The notes under the pieces are model-generated. The model had not been told where the DNA came from and did no database searches. It saw only the letters and a list, made by a program, of their open reading frames with translations. Source: a virus. Taken from it: a stretch of DNA of 22,838 nt. The position numbers and the translations under genes were made by a program. Positions within the stretch are counted from its first letter, which is position 1. Each line of letters begins with the position of its first letter. Of the stretch, positions 1 through 6,611 are shown piece after piece. The stretch spans positions 1-22,838 of IMG/VR virus record IMGVR_UViG_3300010149_004609, one strand, 5' to 3'.

Positions 1-2
1 AC

Positions 3-209
3 TCTGTAAGAAACTGTACAAGCGCTATGCTAGTGAATGTCCGTTCTCCACTAATCGGCAACCCAACAGTTGCAGAGAGAAGATTCAGTATTGGCTTCCA
101 TGACGAACCAACAAAGGACAGATTCGTGCTTATTCCTAAGCAAGATGTTGCCTTCGCAGTTCGCTATGATGAGGCAATATGCACCATTCACGGATTAGCA
201 ACTCTTTGA
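3..209 (+). CDS. C-terminal end of probable HK97-fold major capsid protein (partial)
   Basis: The frame is open to the left edge of the window, so this is the last 68 codons of a longer gene; the first ATG (27) is probably internal. The end reads KQDVAFAVRYDEAICTIHG before the stop, a style seen in C-termini of HK97-fold capsid proteins, where a late beta strand of the A domain is followed by a short tail. The capsid call is mainly an inference from position: the next two genes look like a gp6-type head-tail connector and a neck/tail completion protein, which normally follow the capsid gene in head-tailed viruses. Too little sequence is present to exclude another structural protein. Confidence 0.5.
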   Translation, partial: SVRNCTSAMLVNVRSPLIGNPTVAERRFSIGFHDEPTKDRFVLIPKQDVAFAVRYDEAICTIHGLATL

Positions 210-223
210 GGCTGATTAACTAA

Positions 224-273
224 CCTTTTAACAAAGGCGATAGCGTAAGCCATAGCCCTCAAGAGAGGGGGCT
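224..273 (+). other. Two hairpins in the capsid-connector gap
   Basis: The 105-bp gap holds CCTTT-TAAC-AAAGG (224-237) and CCCTC-AAGA-GAGGG (256-269), the latter extended by AG/CT pairs across a two-G bulge (254-273). Neither is followed by a T-run, so a terminator is unlikely. They could stabilise or mark processing of the highly expressed capsid transcript; that role is inferred. Confidence 0.35.
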
Positions 274-285
274 AAGGCTCAACCG

Positions 286-294
286 TTAAAGCCC
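286..294 (+). promoter_or_regulatory. Weak TATA-like box for connector gene
   Basis: TTAAAGCCC begins 29 nt before the ATG at 315, the spacing used by the clear leaderless promoters in this window. The box lacks the ATAGG end of the strong promoters, so it may be weak or a coincidence. Confidence 0.3.
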
Positions 295-314
295 ATCTTG
301 ACAAGGGATATGTT

Positions 315-944
315 ATGAGCGCAATAGATTACTGCACAGTGACAGAGGTTAGAACTTATTCGGGTCTAATTGATGGTAATAACATCGGACCAACTGATGC
401 TGAATTGGCTACAATGATAACCAATGCTTCACGCTTGGTTGATATGTATGCAGGTCGGCAGTTAGCAGGTGTTGTTAGCCATGTCGAATATCATGATTCA
501 ACATACAGGATGAGGCACATTACTCTAAAAAATAGACCCGTCGCTTCTATTACCTCTGTTGAAGAAACTAAATCTGATGGTTCGACTACTGTTCTTGAAG
601 AAGGAAGAAAAAGAGATGGAACAGATGACTGGTGGTTGGATGATGCGGAAGCCGGAGTTATTAGATTCCATAACCTCGTCGGACTAAATGCTATTCAACT
701 ATTCAAAATAACTTACACATCAGGAATTGCCACTGCCCCAATCGAGGCGAAAATGGCTACAATTCTCTTAGTTGTTAGACAGGCGGCAAGAGCGAGTTTG
801 AATGATGAGAACTCGGCTGAAAGAATCAAACAATTTTGGCGACCATTACTAGACTCAACGGAGAAAGAATACAAAGAATACTTGGAGAAAGTCAAGGCTA
901 ATTCTTTCATGGCCGTAGCAGTCTTTGGTAATGGCGGTGCATGA
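315..944 (+). CDS. Head-tail connector protein, HK97 gp6-like
   Basis: A 209-aa protein. The N-terminus (about residues 6-50) has the pattern TVTEVRTYSG ... DAELATMITNASRLVDMYAGR, which matches the start of gp6-like head-tail connectors: a short helix-turn followed by a helix of hydrophobic residues and conserved Ala/Asp/Tyr. The middle (70-140) is beta-rich (RPVASITSVEE, GVIRFHN, FKITYTSG), and the C-terminal half is helical with a final KEYKEYLEKVKA helix. In the family, a ring of about a dozen copies sits under the portal and joins the head to the tail. Its place directly after the capsid gene fits. It is somewhat longer than typical gp6 proteins (about 100-200 aa). The stop overlaps the start region of the next gene, which suggests translational coupling. 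Confidence 0.65.
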   Translation: MSAIDYCTVTEVRTYSGLIDGNNIGPTDAELATMITNASRLVDMYAGRQLAGVVSHVEYHDSTYRMRHITLKNRPVASITSVEETKSDGSTTVLEEGRKRDGTDDWWLDDAEAGVIRFHNLVGLNAIQLFKITYTSGIATAPIEAKMATILLVVRQAARASLNDENSAERIKQFWRPLLDSTEKEYKEYLEKVKANSFMAVAVFGNGGA

Positions 945-945
945 T

Positions 946-1467
946 ATGCCCGCTACAAATAATGAGCCTACACTTAGCCCAAAGGCTCTTACCAAAGTTA
1001 TCTTAGAATCAGGGCTTGCTGCTAAACTCACGGCTGCGGGGCTGCCAAGTATAACAATACAAACTGATAGTTGGTTTTCTATGAAGAATCAAAAAGTGCC
1101 ACAAATTGTATTGACTAATTTTTATCAAGAAACTGAAATCGCTAACATGAACCCTGCTGCCACGATTGCAGCGACAACAAATACTGGTTATGTCGTGGTT
1201 CATTTGCTAACACCAACTGACGAACAGATGTGGAAGTTATTGAAAATAATAAGAGAGCAAGTGCTTGTCAATGCTAATAACGGAAGTGCTAACCCAGAAT
1301 GGGGCGGTTATGGATATAAATTCATTAAAATATCCGATGTTGTCAATGTCGCTGAACCCATACAAGTCAAGGACAAGGAGGCTTTCTTTGGTAAAGGGTT
1401 TGAAGGCAACACCATAGGCGGTGTGCGAACTGACATAGAACTGACTATATTATGGGATAATGCTTAA
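946..1467 (+). CDS. Putative neck / tail-completion protein
   Basis: About 173 aa from ATG 946; ATG 931 and TTG 925 are in frame upstream. I prefer 946 because GGTG (936-939) lies six bases before it, resembling an archaeal SD, but 931 is possible. The protein starts with a helix (LSPKALTKVILESGLAAKL) and continues with alternating beta segments ending TDIELTILWDN. A helix followed by a beta sandwich of about 170 residues, placed directly after a gp6-like connector, is the usual profile of neck or tail terminator (gp10/gpU-like) proteins, which close the tail tube or head channel. The assignment is from position and secondary-structure pattern; no diagnostic motif is visible. Confidence 0.45.
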   Translation: MPATNNEPTLSPKALTKVILESGLAAKLTAAGLPSITIQTDSWFSMKNQKVPQIVLTNFYQETEIANMNPAATIAATTNTGYVVVHLLTPTDEQMWKLLKIIREQVLVNANNGSANPEWGGYGYKFIKISDVVNVAEPIQVKDKEAFFGKGFEGNTIGGVRTDIELTILWDNA

Positions 1468-1472
1468 TAACT
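1464..1472 (+). promoter_or_regulatory. Weak TATA-like box for the Lys/Glu-rich gene
   Basis: TTAATAACT overlaps the stop codon of the neck gene and starts 30 nt before ATG 1494, matching the leaderless spacing rule. The AGG end of the strong boxes is missing. Confidence 0.35.
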
Positions 1473-1493
1473 ATTCATGGGTTTGGAACAAAC

Positions 1494-1778
1494 ATGGCTA
1501 AGAAAGCGAAAGCGGAAGAGAAAGCGGAAGTAAAGGTTGAAGAGAAAGTTGTTGAAGAAAAGAAAGCAACCAAGCCAACCAAAAAGGCCGAACCTAAGAT
1601 TCTAAATGAATGTCCTTCACCCCTTGATTATGCAACTCCAACAGAGGAATATATCAAACTGGCTTACGGTTTTTACAGAGGCCGAGAACCTACACAGGAT
1701 GAAATGTCTTTTTACAAATCAAAACTTGACTCGGAAGGACAACCAAGAATCATTTTGACAAAACTTGCTGATGAATGA
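1494..1778 (+). CDS. Lys/Glu-rich small protein with DUF4214-like end
   Basis: 94 aa in two parts. Residues 1-37 are a low-complexity Lys/Glu/Ala/Val stretch, probably disordered. Residues about 46-90 read as a single domain with EYIKLAYGFYRGREPTQDEM and then FYKSKLDSEG, which resembles DUF4214 (a pattern like 'YVxxLYxxxLGRxPDxxGxxYW'). DUF4214 modules occur in surface-layer and adhesin-like proteins and in some phage structural proteins; the exact role is unclear. The stop overlaps ATGA with an in-frame upstream ATG of the HNH gene. An alternative reading is a small scaffold or assembly protein, because of its place among head/neck genes. The domain match is from memory. Confidence 0.55.
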   Translation: MAKKAKAEEKAEVKVEEKVVEEKKATKPTKKAEPKILNECPSPLDYATPTEEYIKLAYGFYRGREPTQDEMSFYKSKLDSEGQPRIILTKLADE

Positions 1779-1789
1779 GGCGGGCGTTA

Positions 1790-2272
1790 ATGCCCTTCAA
1801 AGATGCTGATAAACGCAGAGAATATCAGCGAAATTATCACAAGAAATGGTATCAAAGTAATGCTGATAAAAGGAGAGCGCAGGTTAGACTGCGACGAAAG
1901 CAAACAAGAGAAAAACTCCAGAAGATAAAAGCGGAGGGGTCTTGTGTTGTGTGTGGCCTATCGGGTCAAATAGCAACATGGGCTTTAGATTATCATCATA
2001 TTAACCACGATGACAAGGTTGCATCAATTTCTTATCTTGTTGGTAACGGCTACTCTTGGAAGAGAATAGAAAAAGAGATTGCTAAGTGTCAATTAATATG
2101 TTCTAATTGTCACCGTATAAAACATTACAAAGAGCATTTGGCGGGCAAAAAGCATAATGAAAAAATCGAAGGCAGGGCTGATAAAACCCGCCAAGAAAGA
2201 AAAAGAAGAAAGCGGCATGAGCGTAAGAAATACATGGATGCTAAACTAAGAGAAATGCGAGAGGAAGAATGA
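1790..2272 (+). CDS. HNH endonuclease
   Basis: 160 aa from ATG 1790; an in-frame ATG at 1775 overlaps the previous stop, but the residues MPFKDADKRREYQRNYHKKW are a common N-terminus of phage HNH proteins, so 1790 is preferred. The N-terminal ~50 residues are very basic and probably bind DNA. The HNH core follows: CVVC (C52, C55) as the first zinc pair, LDYHH (H69-H70) as the catalytic histidine region, and CSNCH (C104, C107, H108) supplying the second zinc pair with N106. The family makes metal-dependent DNA nicks or breaks. It may be a free-standing homing-type nuclease or help DNA packaging. No interrupted gene or intron is visible around it. The C-terminus is strongly basic. Confidence 0.85.
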   Translation: MPFKDADKRREYQRNYHKKWYQSNADKRRAQVRLRRKQTREKLQKIKAEGSCVVCGLSGQIATWALDYHHINHDDKVASISYLVGNGYSWKRIEKEIAKCQLICSNCHRIKHYKEHLAGKKHNEKIEGRADKTRQERKRRKRHERKKYMDAKLREMREEE

Positions 2273-2403
2273 TGAAGTGCATTCGCCCTTTGGTTCACAA
2301 TCCACAGTTTGAAGGCAAGCATAAGTGTAAGGCATGTATGCGTGAGGCGATTGAAGAATATCGTCAGGGCTTAATCACTTCTAATAAACATTATATGCGG
2401 TAG
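2269..2403 (+). CDS. 44-aa Cys-containing protein
   Basis: The start ATG overlaps the HNH stop (ATGATG with TGA at 2270-2272), so translation is probably coupled to HNH. The protein begins MMKCIRPLVHNPQFEG and has CKAC (C20, C23) with an additional C4 and nearby His residues, which could form a small zinc site. The stop TAG lies immediately beside the TATA box of the next promoter. A chance short ORF is possible, but the tight overlap and the Cys/His pattern argue for a real gene. No function is recognised. Confidence 0.5.
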   Translation: MMKCIRPLVHNPQFEGKHKCKACMREAIEEYRQGLITSNKHYMR

Positions 2404-2414
2404 GTTTATATAGG
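2391..2414 (+). promoter_or_regulatory. Strong archaeal promoter upstream of a small RNA
   Basis: The TATA box TTATATAGG is at 2406-2414, followed by ACTGACC, close to the ACTGGCC seen after the box at 4517. A related element, TTATATGCGG, lies 15 bp upstream at 2391-2400, inside the end of the preceding gene. By the 28-30 nt rule, transcription should start near 2434-2436. No start codon sits there; the next gene has its own box at 2518. Confidence 0.65.
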
Positions 2415-2433
2415 ACTGACCCATAGGATAGTT

Positions 2434-2513
2434 TGAGAGGCAAGGATTACTCAACACCAAACGAGCAATACCTTATGCAAAAGAACCGTTAGAATCGGCC
2501 TACAAATCTCTCA
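2434..2513 (+). ncRNA. Candidate ~80-nt structured RNA
   Basis: The predicted transcription start coincides with the 5' strand of a closing helix, TGAGAG (2434-2439) with CTCTCA (2508-2513). Inside are GCA/AGG pairing with CCT-TA-TGC (2440-2445 with 2471-2478) and a small CCG-TTAGAAT-CGG hairpin (2486-2498), giving a three-way junction. No ORF fills the interval, and the following gene carries its own leaderless promoter. Two blocks, AAACGA-GCAATACC (2459-2472) and CCTACAAATC (2499-2508), recur in the RNA at 19133. It is not a tRNA: the T-arm is not adjacent to the closing stem. An untranslated leader is the alternative. Confidence 0.4.
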
Positions 2514-2517
2514 CACC

Positions 2518-2526
2518 TAATATAGG
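2518..2526 (+). promoter_or_regulatory. TATA box of leaderless gene at 2548
   Basis: TAATATAGG begins 30 nt before ATG 2548, matching the spacing of the other leaderless promoters. The start codon has no SD just upstream. Confidence 0.6.
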
Positions 2527-2547
2527 TGGGTTATACAAGACCCTCTC

Positions 2548-2769
2548 ATGAGTATGAGAGCAGGTAGTGTAAAACATGCCGAGTATGAAATAATAGAATA
2601 CATAACACAGAACATAGACTTGAGCGCACTTTATGCTCAAATGGCAGTTGATGTGCATTCTAAGAAGCGTTTTGATACTGCGGCTGAAAACTTAGTAAAG
2701 CACCTTGACAAAATGGCTGCTACAAGGCGTAAGAGCCTACCCAAGAGTCACCCTGACAAGGAGGATTGA
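2548..2769 (+). CDS. Small helical protein of unknown function
   Basis: 73 aa, predicted mostly helical: EYEIIEYITQNIDLSALYAQM, then a basic second half (KKRFDTAAENLVKHLDKM, ATRRKSLPKS). No known domain is recognised. It is first in a two-gene unit: its last codons contain AAGGAGG (2758-2764), the SD of the next gene, and the two coding regions are separated by two bases. The basic second half could bind nucleic acid; that is inference only. Confidence 0.65.
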   Translation: MSMRAGSVKHAEYEIIEYITQNIDLSALYAQMAVDVHSKKRFDTAAENLVKHLDKMAATRRKSLPKSHPDKED

Positions 2770-2771
2770 GT

Positions 2772-3113
2772 ATGCCTTGTCCTAACTGCGGAGGAAGTTT
2801 GAGTATGGTGAATCCAGTTGTTTCAACATCAAAGGATAGAGATTATGATTATGAGTCAGCAGTATGTGTTGGCAAGGTCAAGAAACAAGGCTACCGACGC
2901 TTGAAGATGAAAGATGGGGATAAATACCCAGTTAGTAGGTATTGCATTGTGTATCATAAAGATGGAAAACCCTGCGGTTGGAGTTTTGGTCGCCGAAAGC
3001 GAATAGAAAGACCGTTGAAGATGAGCGAGGACATTTCCTTAACCGCCACCGGAGGTAGCACACCTACCCCATTAAGGAAAAGCCTCACATTGTCTAATTA
3101 CAGAGTTAGTTAA
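2772..3113 (+). CDS. Small zinc-ribbon-like protein
   Basis: 113 aa from ATG 2772; a TTG is in frame at 2766, but the AAGGAGG SD is seven bases before 2772, which decides the start. The N-terminus MPCPNCGG is a typical zinc knuckle; later Cys (SAVCVGK, RYCIVYH, KPCGWSF) could complete one or two sites. After about residue 80 the chain is basic (GRRKRIERP), then Ser/Thr-rich. Zinc ribbons with this CPxC start often belong to transcription-related or nucleic-acid binding proteins in archaeal viruses, but the family is not recognised. It is cotranscribed with the gene before it. Confidence 0.6.
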   Translation: MPCPNCGGSLSMVNPVVSTSKDRDYDYESAVCVGKVKKQGYRRLKMKDGDKYPVSRYCIVYHKDGKPCGWSFGRRKRIERPLKMSEDISLTATGGSTPTPLRKSLTLSNYRVS

Positions 3114-3118
3114 TATCC
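3110..3118 (+). promoter_or_regulatory. Weak TATA-like box for LamG-like gene
   Basis: TTAATATCC starts exactly 29 nt before ATG 3139, overlapping the stop codon of the preceding gene. It has the TATA-like core but CC in place of the usual GG. Confidence 0.4.
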
Positions 3119-3138
3119 GTATCGCATAACAATCATCT

Positions 3139-4503
3139 ATGGGGCGGAGAAATCTAAAAGCCGTTGGGTTATTTGACGGGTTGGCTAACACGCCTAATCC
3201 GTCTTTAATATCCGATTCTTTTAACAATATGTCTTTAAATTATACGGATAGTTCAATACTTTCATTATCTCCTACAAACAGTCACCTTTTGCCAATTAAC
3301 CCAAGTAGTCTAACAACTCCTGATGCTGCAAATGCGAAAAAAGGAGGGTTCAGTTTTTGGATTAAGATTCAACATGAGGTTGCTTTTCATTCAACTACGG
3401 CAGGTATCATAGGTATAAATCGTAATGTGGGTGGCAGTTATCTAAACCCATTTCCAGCAGTAAATTTGAATTTATTTAATGACAACGGAGTTTCAAGACT
3501 TCAATTACAAGTTTTGGCAACAAATGGAACGCTAAATACTTACAATGCGAATGTGACTTTGACAGTAGGACAATGGCATAATGCAACTGTTGTATTTGAT
3601 GTGGTTGGTGGCGGTGACACTATTTCTCTGTATCAAGATGCTGCGCTCGCTACTGTTGCCACATTATCGTATAACGCTGATGTATATGCTAACGACAATT
3701 ACTACATCATAGGGATGACGGCTTCATCTTTTATTACAAATCCTGATGGTACACTTGCACCCATATTCACCCCGCTCAAATATGCTTTAATAAATCACTT
3801 TCTTTTTTATGCCGGAACTGCAATTAATCACACTGTTATGTTTGGTCCTTCGCCTTCTATACCAAATCCTTACTACCCCGCAATAACCGATGCAGGTTTT
3901 TTGGCATTGTACCTAACGAGAGCGAATCAAACTATTGACAGTAATAGACTTTCAACATACATGAAAGCAACTACAATATCGGACTCAATAGATTTTGTAG
4001 CAACAAACATTAGTCCTATCCATCCGTCAGGAAGATATGTTGTCTATGATTTTATTAAGAAAAAAGGAACATATAACATGGTAGGGAATCAATACTCAAG
4101 AAGCGTTGAGCGGTTTCATACATGGGCTGATACCACTAATGGGCTTGAAACCAGTTGGGGAATGCCTCAAACAATTAGGGCTTTTTCTCAAGCGGTTACG
4201 AATGGAATGTTCATGCGCCCCGCATATTTACCATTTCAAAGAGGCGTTGGTCTTGATGTACCTTTAACTTCTATGTCCGGTGCTATAAATAAGAAACTTG
4301 CCCCGTTGTCTAATGTAAAACCATTGACGGCAAGTTATGTCAATGACTGGCCTAATGCCCCATCAGTCTTTGGTGGAAGTGGGTCTTTGTATCGAAAGGC
4401 ACATGAGAACACCTACCCAACACAGACAATAGGAACTATCACCGTCAATAATTACAAAGCGGTAGCCCCAACAAAAGGTTATTTCACCCCATCTTTTAGT
4501 TAA
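3139..4503 (+). CDS. LamG/concanavalin A-like virion surface protein
   Basis: 454 aa. Residues about 65-235 have the pattern of a laminin-G/concanavalin A-like jelly roll: GGFSFWIKIQHEV, then LNLFNDNGVSRLQLQVL, then VGQWHNATVVFDVVGGGDTISLYQD, which matches the 'W-x-hxxvxxdxxxxxxxLYxDG' signature of the fold. The remainder is rich in Asn, Pro, Tyr and Thr with no clear domain. Such folds bind sugars or cell surfaces; in virus structural regions they occur in decoration proteins, tail fibres or receptor-binding proteins. There is no signal peptide or membrane segment, which fits a virion protein assembled in the cytoplasm. The start has no SD, fitting leaderless translation. Confidence 0.65.
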   Translation: MGRRNLKAVGLFDGLANTPNPSLISDSFNNMSLNYTDSSILSLSPTNSHLLPINPSSLTTPDAANAKKGGFSFWIKIQHEVAFHSTTAGIIGINRNVGGSYLNPFPAVNLNLFNDNGVSRLQLQVLATNGTLNTYNANVTLTVGQWHNATVVFDVVGGGDTISLYQDAALATVATLSYNADVYANDNYYIIGMTASSFITNPDGTLAPIFTPLKYALINHFLFYAGTAINHTVMFGPSPSIPNPYYPAITDAGFLALYLTRANQTIDSNRLSTYMKATTISDSIDFVATNISPIHPSGRYVVYDFIKKKGTYNMVGNQYSRSVERFHTWADTTNGLETSWGMPQTIRAFSQAVTNGMFMRPAYLPFQRGVGLDVPLTSMSGAINKKLAPLSNVKPLTASYVNDWPNAPSVFGGSGSLYRKAHENTYPTQTIGTITVNNYKAVAPTKGYFTPSFS

Positions 4504-4525
4504 ATAGGCGGTATCTTTATATAGG
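4500..4525 (+). promoter_or_regulatory. Strong promoter with two ATAGG-type elements
   Basis: TTAAATAGG (4500-4508) is followed 17 bp later by the TATA box TTATATAGG (4517-4525), then ACTGGCC. The TATA box starts 28 nt before ATG 4545, so this mRNA should be leaderless. The first element overlaps the stop of the preceding gene and could be a viral activator site or a second box. Confidence 0.7.
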
Positions 4526-4544
4526 ACTGGCCTAATGGCTAATC

Positions 4545-4856
4545 ATGAACGGAACACCGAACACCCCCGAACAGAAACTTGCCCGACAAATTATTGCACA
4601 TCAAATCATGGCGGAGAATGCGTCATGTAGTGCAGGTGCAGGTGGCTACAAATCACCAGAAAACCCTCATGGTGAATGCCCTAAGAAACACCGAGCAATT
4701 AATGTTGAAATGAACTTTTTAATTAATGAGTATGAAGCAACTTATGGTGCATGGACTTGTGACAAAATGGAACAGGCTTTTACTGCTTATGACTTACAAA
4801 GAAAGGCTATTAAAAAAGAAACAATGAGAATGATGGAACGAATGTCTTATGTTTGA
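4545..4856 (+). CDS. Small protein of unknown function
   Basis: 103 aa, leaderless from a strong promoter. The N-terminal half has CSAGAGGYKSPENPHGECPKK, a Gly/Pro-rich loop with two Cys, and the C-terminal half is helical (EMNFLINEYEATYGAWTCDKM, then DLQRKAIKKETMRMMERM). No family is recognised. Having its own strong promoter suggests a separately regulated or abundant product. It lies between a LamG-like surface protein and a glycosyltransferase. Confidence 0.65.
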   Translation: MNGTPNTPEQKLARQIIAHQIMAENASCSAGAGGYKSPENPHGECPKKHRAINVEMNFLINEYEATYGAWTCDKMEQAFTAYDLQRKAIKKETMRMMERMSYV

Positions 4857-4867
4857 GCCTTAATTAC

Positions 4868-4876
4868 TTAAATAGG
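4868..4876 (+). promoter_or_regulatory. TATA box deciding the glycosyltransferase start
   Basis: TTAAATAGG starts 29 nt before ATG 4897. This supports ATG 4897 over the in-frame GTG at 4876, which would lie inside the box. Confidence 0.6.
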
Positions 4877-4896
4877 TGGCAGGTTCACCAAAATAC

Positions 4897-6162
4897 ATGA
4901 CAGAGGCGAAGCGAATACTAATTGCATCGGAATCACCACTACTAACTACTTCATCTTCACAACAAACCAGACGACTTGCCCGACACTTGGCAAGTCAAGG
5001 CCACGAAGTCTTTTGCATGGCGTTTAATCATCAAGGACAGGACTTCTTTCACCCCGAAGGGTGGATTATGACCGCAGGTGGCTCTAACTTCGGTGCTACG
5101 CCGTTAAACGGTGTTAGTGGTGTAACAGTTATGGATAGAGAACTCAATCGGATTCAACCAAATGTAGTTTACACAGACCTCCCTCTTTGGGCGGTTGGTT
5201 CTTTAGTCAAAGCGTGTAACCAGTTCAAGATACCTCTTGTATCTTATATTACACAGAGAGGGCTTCCAATATCAAGAAAGTACATTGAACTTCTATCTAT
5301 GATTCATACTCCGGTGTTTCAAACACATGCTCTTTACGCAGGGTTTGAGGATTTGGTGAAAAGGTATAACTCCAAAGGAACGGCAGTCATACAGGAACAA
5401 AGAACACCGTTTTTAGATAGGTTTGCGGAAGAAGCGATAGCAACCATACCATTCACGCCTGACACAAGATTTACTACACTTGAAGATGAGCAAGTTAAAC
5501 AAATTAAAGAAACTATGGGATTACCTAATTGGGATTATACATTCATAACAGTTGGTAGGAATCAAAACCATAGACAATATCCGAGATTGCTTGAGGCTTT
5601 TAGAGAGTTAGTTTTTGAAAGCGGCAAAGGAGAAAGTAACTACGGTTTAATCATTCATTCGGGCGACCCTCAAGATACTGGCGGTCAAGGATTTAATCTA
5701 GTATCATTGGTTGAGCAAATGGGATTAGCAAAGCATATAGCATTCTCCGACCAGTCATGTAATTTAGTCGAAGGTTTATCGGTTGATGATATGGTCAAGT
5801 TGTATAATATAGCCGATTGTTTTGTGAGTTCATCAAGTGCATTTTCAAAAGAAACAACCCTGAAAGAAGCGTTAGCGTGTGGGCTACCAGTTATTGTACC
5901 CGATAGCCACATAAGTACAAAACACAAAAAATTAACCAAAGTAAAAATTGCTACACAAATTTTAGGGCGTGATGAAGTTGTGTATAACATAGTTGATGAG
6001 TCGGCTTTGAAAAATGCTATGGCTAAGATTATTACAAGCGGTAAGAAATCAAACAATAATAACGAGGAAAAGGATATTATGTGCGAGGCTTTGGAAGAAG
6101 TATTGTTAAATGCCATAGACGCTCCCCATCCTAACGGCAATAATTCGGTGATACCACAATGA
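4897..6162 (+). CDS. GT4-type glycosyltransferase (GT-B fold)
   Basis: 421 aa from ATG 4897. The N-terminal Rossmann domain starts KRILIASESPLLTTSSSQQ and continues RRLARHLASQGHEVFCMAF, the typical acceptor-side start of GT4 enzymes. The C-terminal nucleotide-sugar domain has FITVGRNQNHRQYPRLLEAF (about 217-236) and ETTLKEALACGLPVIVPD (about 319-336). In the family these enzymes move a sugar from a nucleotide donor to a glycan, lipid or protein. The first Glu of the usual E-x7-E donor motif is not at the expected place (Phe there); only the second is clear, so the donor site may be atypical. Its neighbours are virion-surface genes, which suggests glycosylation of virion or host-surface proteins. 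The stop overlaps the next start (ATGA). Confidence 0.75.
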   Translation: MTEAKRILIASESPLLTTSSSQQTRRLARHLASQGHEVFCMAFNHQGQDFFHPEGWIMTAGGSNFGATPLNGVSGVTVMDRELNRIQPNVVYTDLPLWAVGSLVKACNQFKIPLVSYITQRGLPISRKYIELLSMIHTPVFQTHALYAGFEDLVKRYNSKGTAVIQEQRTPFLDRFAEEAIATIPFTPDTRFTTLEDEQVKQIKETMGLPNWDYTFITVGRNQNHRQYPRLLEAFRELVFESGKGESNYGLIIHSGDPQDTGGQGFNLVSLVEQMGLAKHIAFSDQSCNLVEGLSVDDMVKLYNIADCFVSSSSAFSKETTLKEALACGLPVIVPDSHISTKHKKLTKVKIATQILGRDEVVYNIVDESALKNAMAKIITSGKKSNNNNEEKDIMCEALEEVLLNAIDAPHPNGNNSVIPQ

Positions 6163-6587
6163 CGAGAAAAAGGTTCAAACCAAAGGGTGAAAAGAAGCCC
6201 AAGAAAGTTAAACAAGACCGTTCTAACTACGCTAAGTTAGACCATGAGTATGACCCTTTGACCGGAGAACTAAAGGAAGAGGAAATGGATTTAAGCGGAA
6301 CAATTTGTCCTCATAGGTGTGAGTATCATGATGAGCCTTGTGTTGTTGTAATGGAATACAAAGATAAAAGAGTTCAAAAAATGGTTGAAACATTGTCATC
6401 AATAACCGGCACTGATGCACATACCAAAGAGTCAATCCACTACTGCGAATTGTGTCAATTGGCAAATAGACAAAATGGAAATCCGGCGACATATTATAGA
6501 AATCCAGAGAACGGAGTTATTTATCAAGATAAGCCAAGAAAACTATCTTACAAACTATGGCTCAAGAAACAAGGGAAAACGGTTTAG
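6159..6587 (+). CDS. Cys/His-rich protein, possible zinc binding
   Basis: 142 aa; the start overlaps the glycosyltransferase stop (ATGA), so the two are translationally coupled. The first ~30 residues are very basic (KRFKPKGEKKPKKVK). A Cys/His region follows: ICPHRCEYHDEPC (about 49-61) and HYCELCQLAN (about 94-103), enough for one or two zinc sites. The C-terminal third is Tyr/Lys-rich (KLSYKLWLKKQGK). No family is recognised. Coupling to a glycosyltransferase suggests a related role, but a nucleic-acid binding role is equally possible given the basic N-terminus. Confidence 0.6.
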   Translation: MTRKRFKPKGEKKPKKVKQDRSNYAKLDHEYDPLTGELKEEEMDLSGTICPHRCEYHDEPCVVVMEYKDKRVQKMVETLSSITGTDAHTKESIHYCELCQLANRQNGNPATYYRNPENGVIYQDKPRKLSYKLWLKKQGKTV

Positions 6588-6592
6588 AACCG
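6580..6592 (+). other. Hairpin with stop codon in its loop
   Basis: CGGTT-TAG-AACCG; the three loop bases are the stop codon of the preceding gene. It lies 20 bp upstream of the giant gene. It may be an mRNA processing or attenuation element, or chance. Confidence 0.25.
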
Positions 6593-6611
6593 CTAATGCA
6601 AACGAAATGTT

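Noticed and set aside
2434-2513. tRNA at this locus
   Set aside because: The size and closing stem fit, and TTAGAAT resembles a T-loop, but the T-arm is not next to the acceptor strand, the stem has only three pairs and no anticodon arm forms.
5685-6215. 176-codon minus-strand ORF
   Set aside because: Antisense to the glycosyltransferase, with no promoter; all supported genes are on the + strand and the protein resembles no family.
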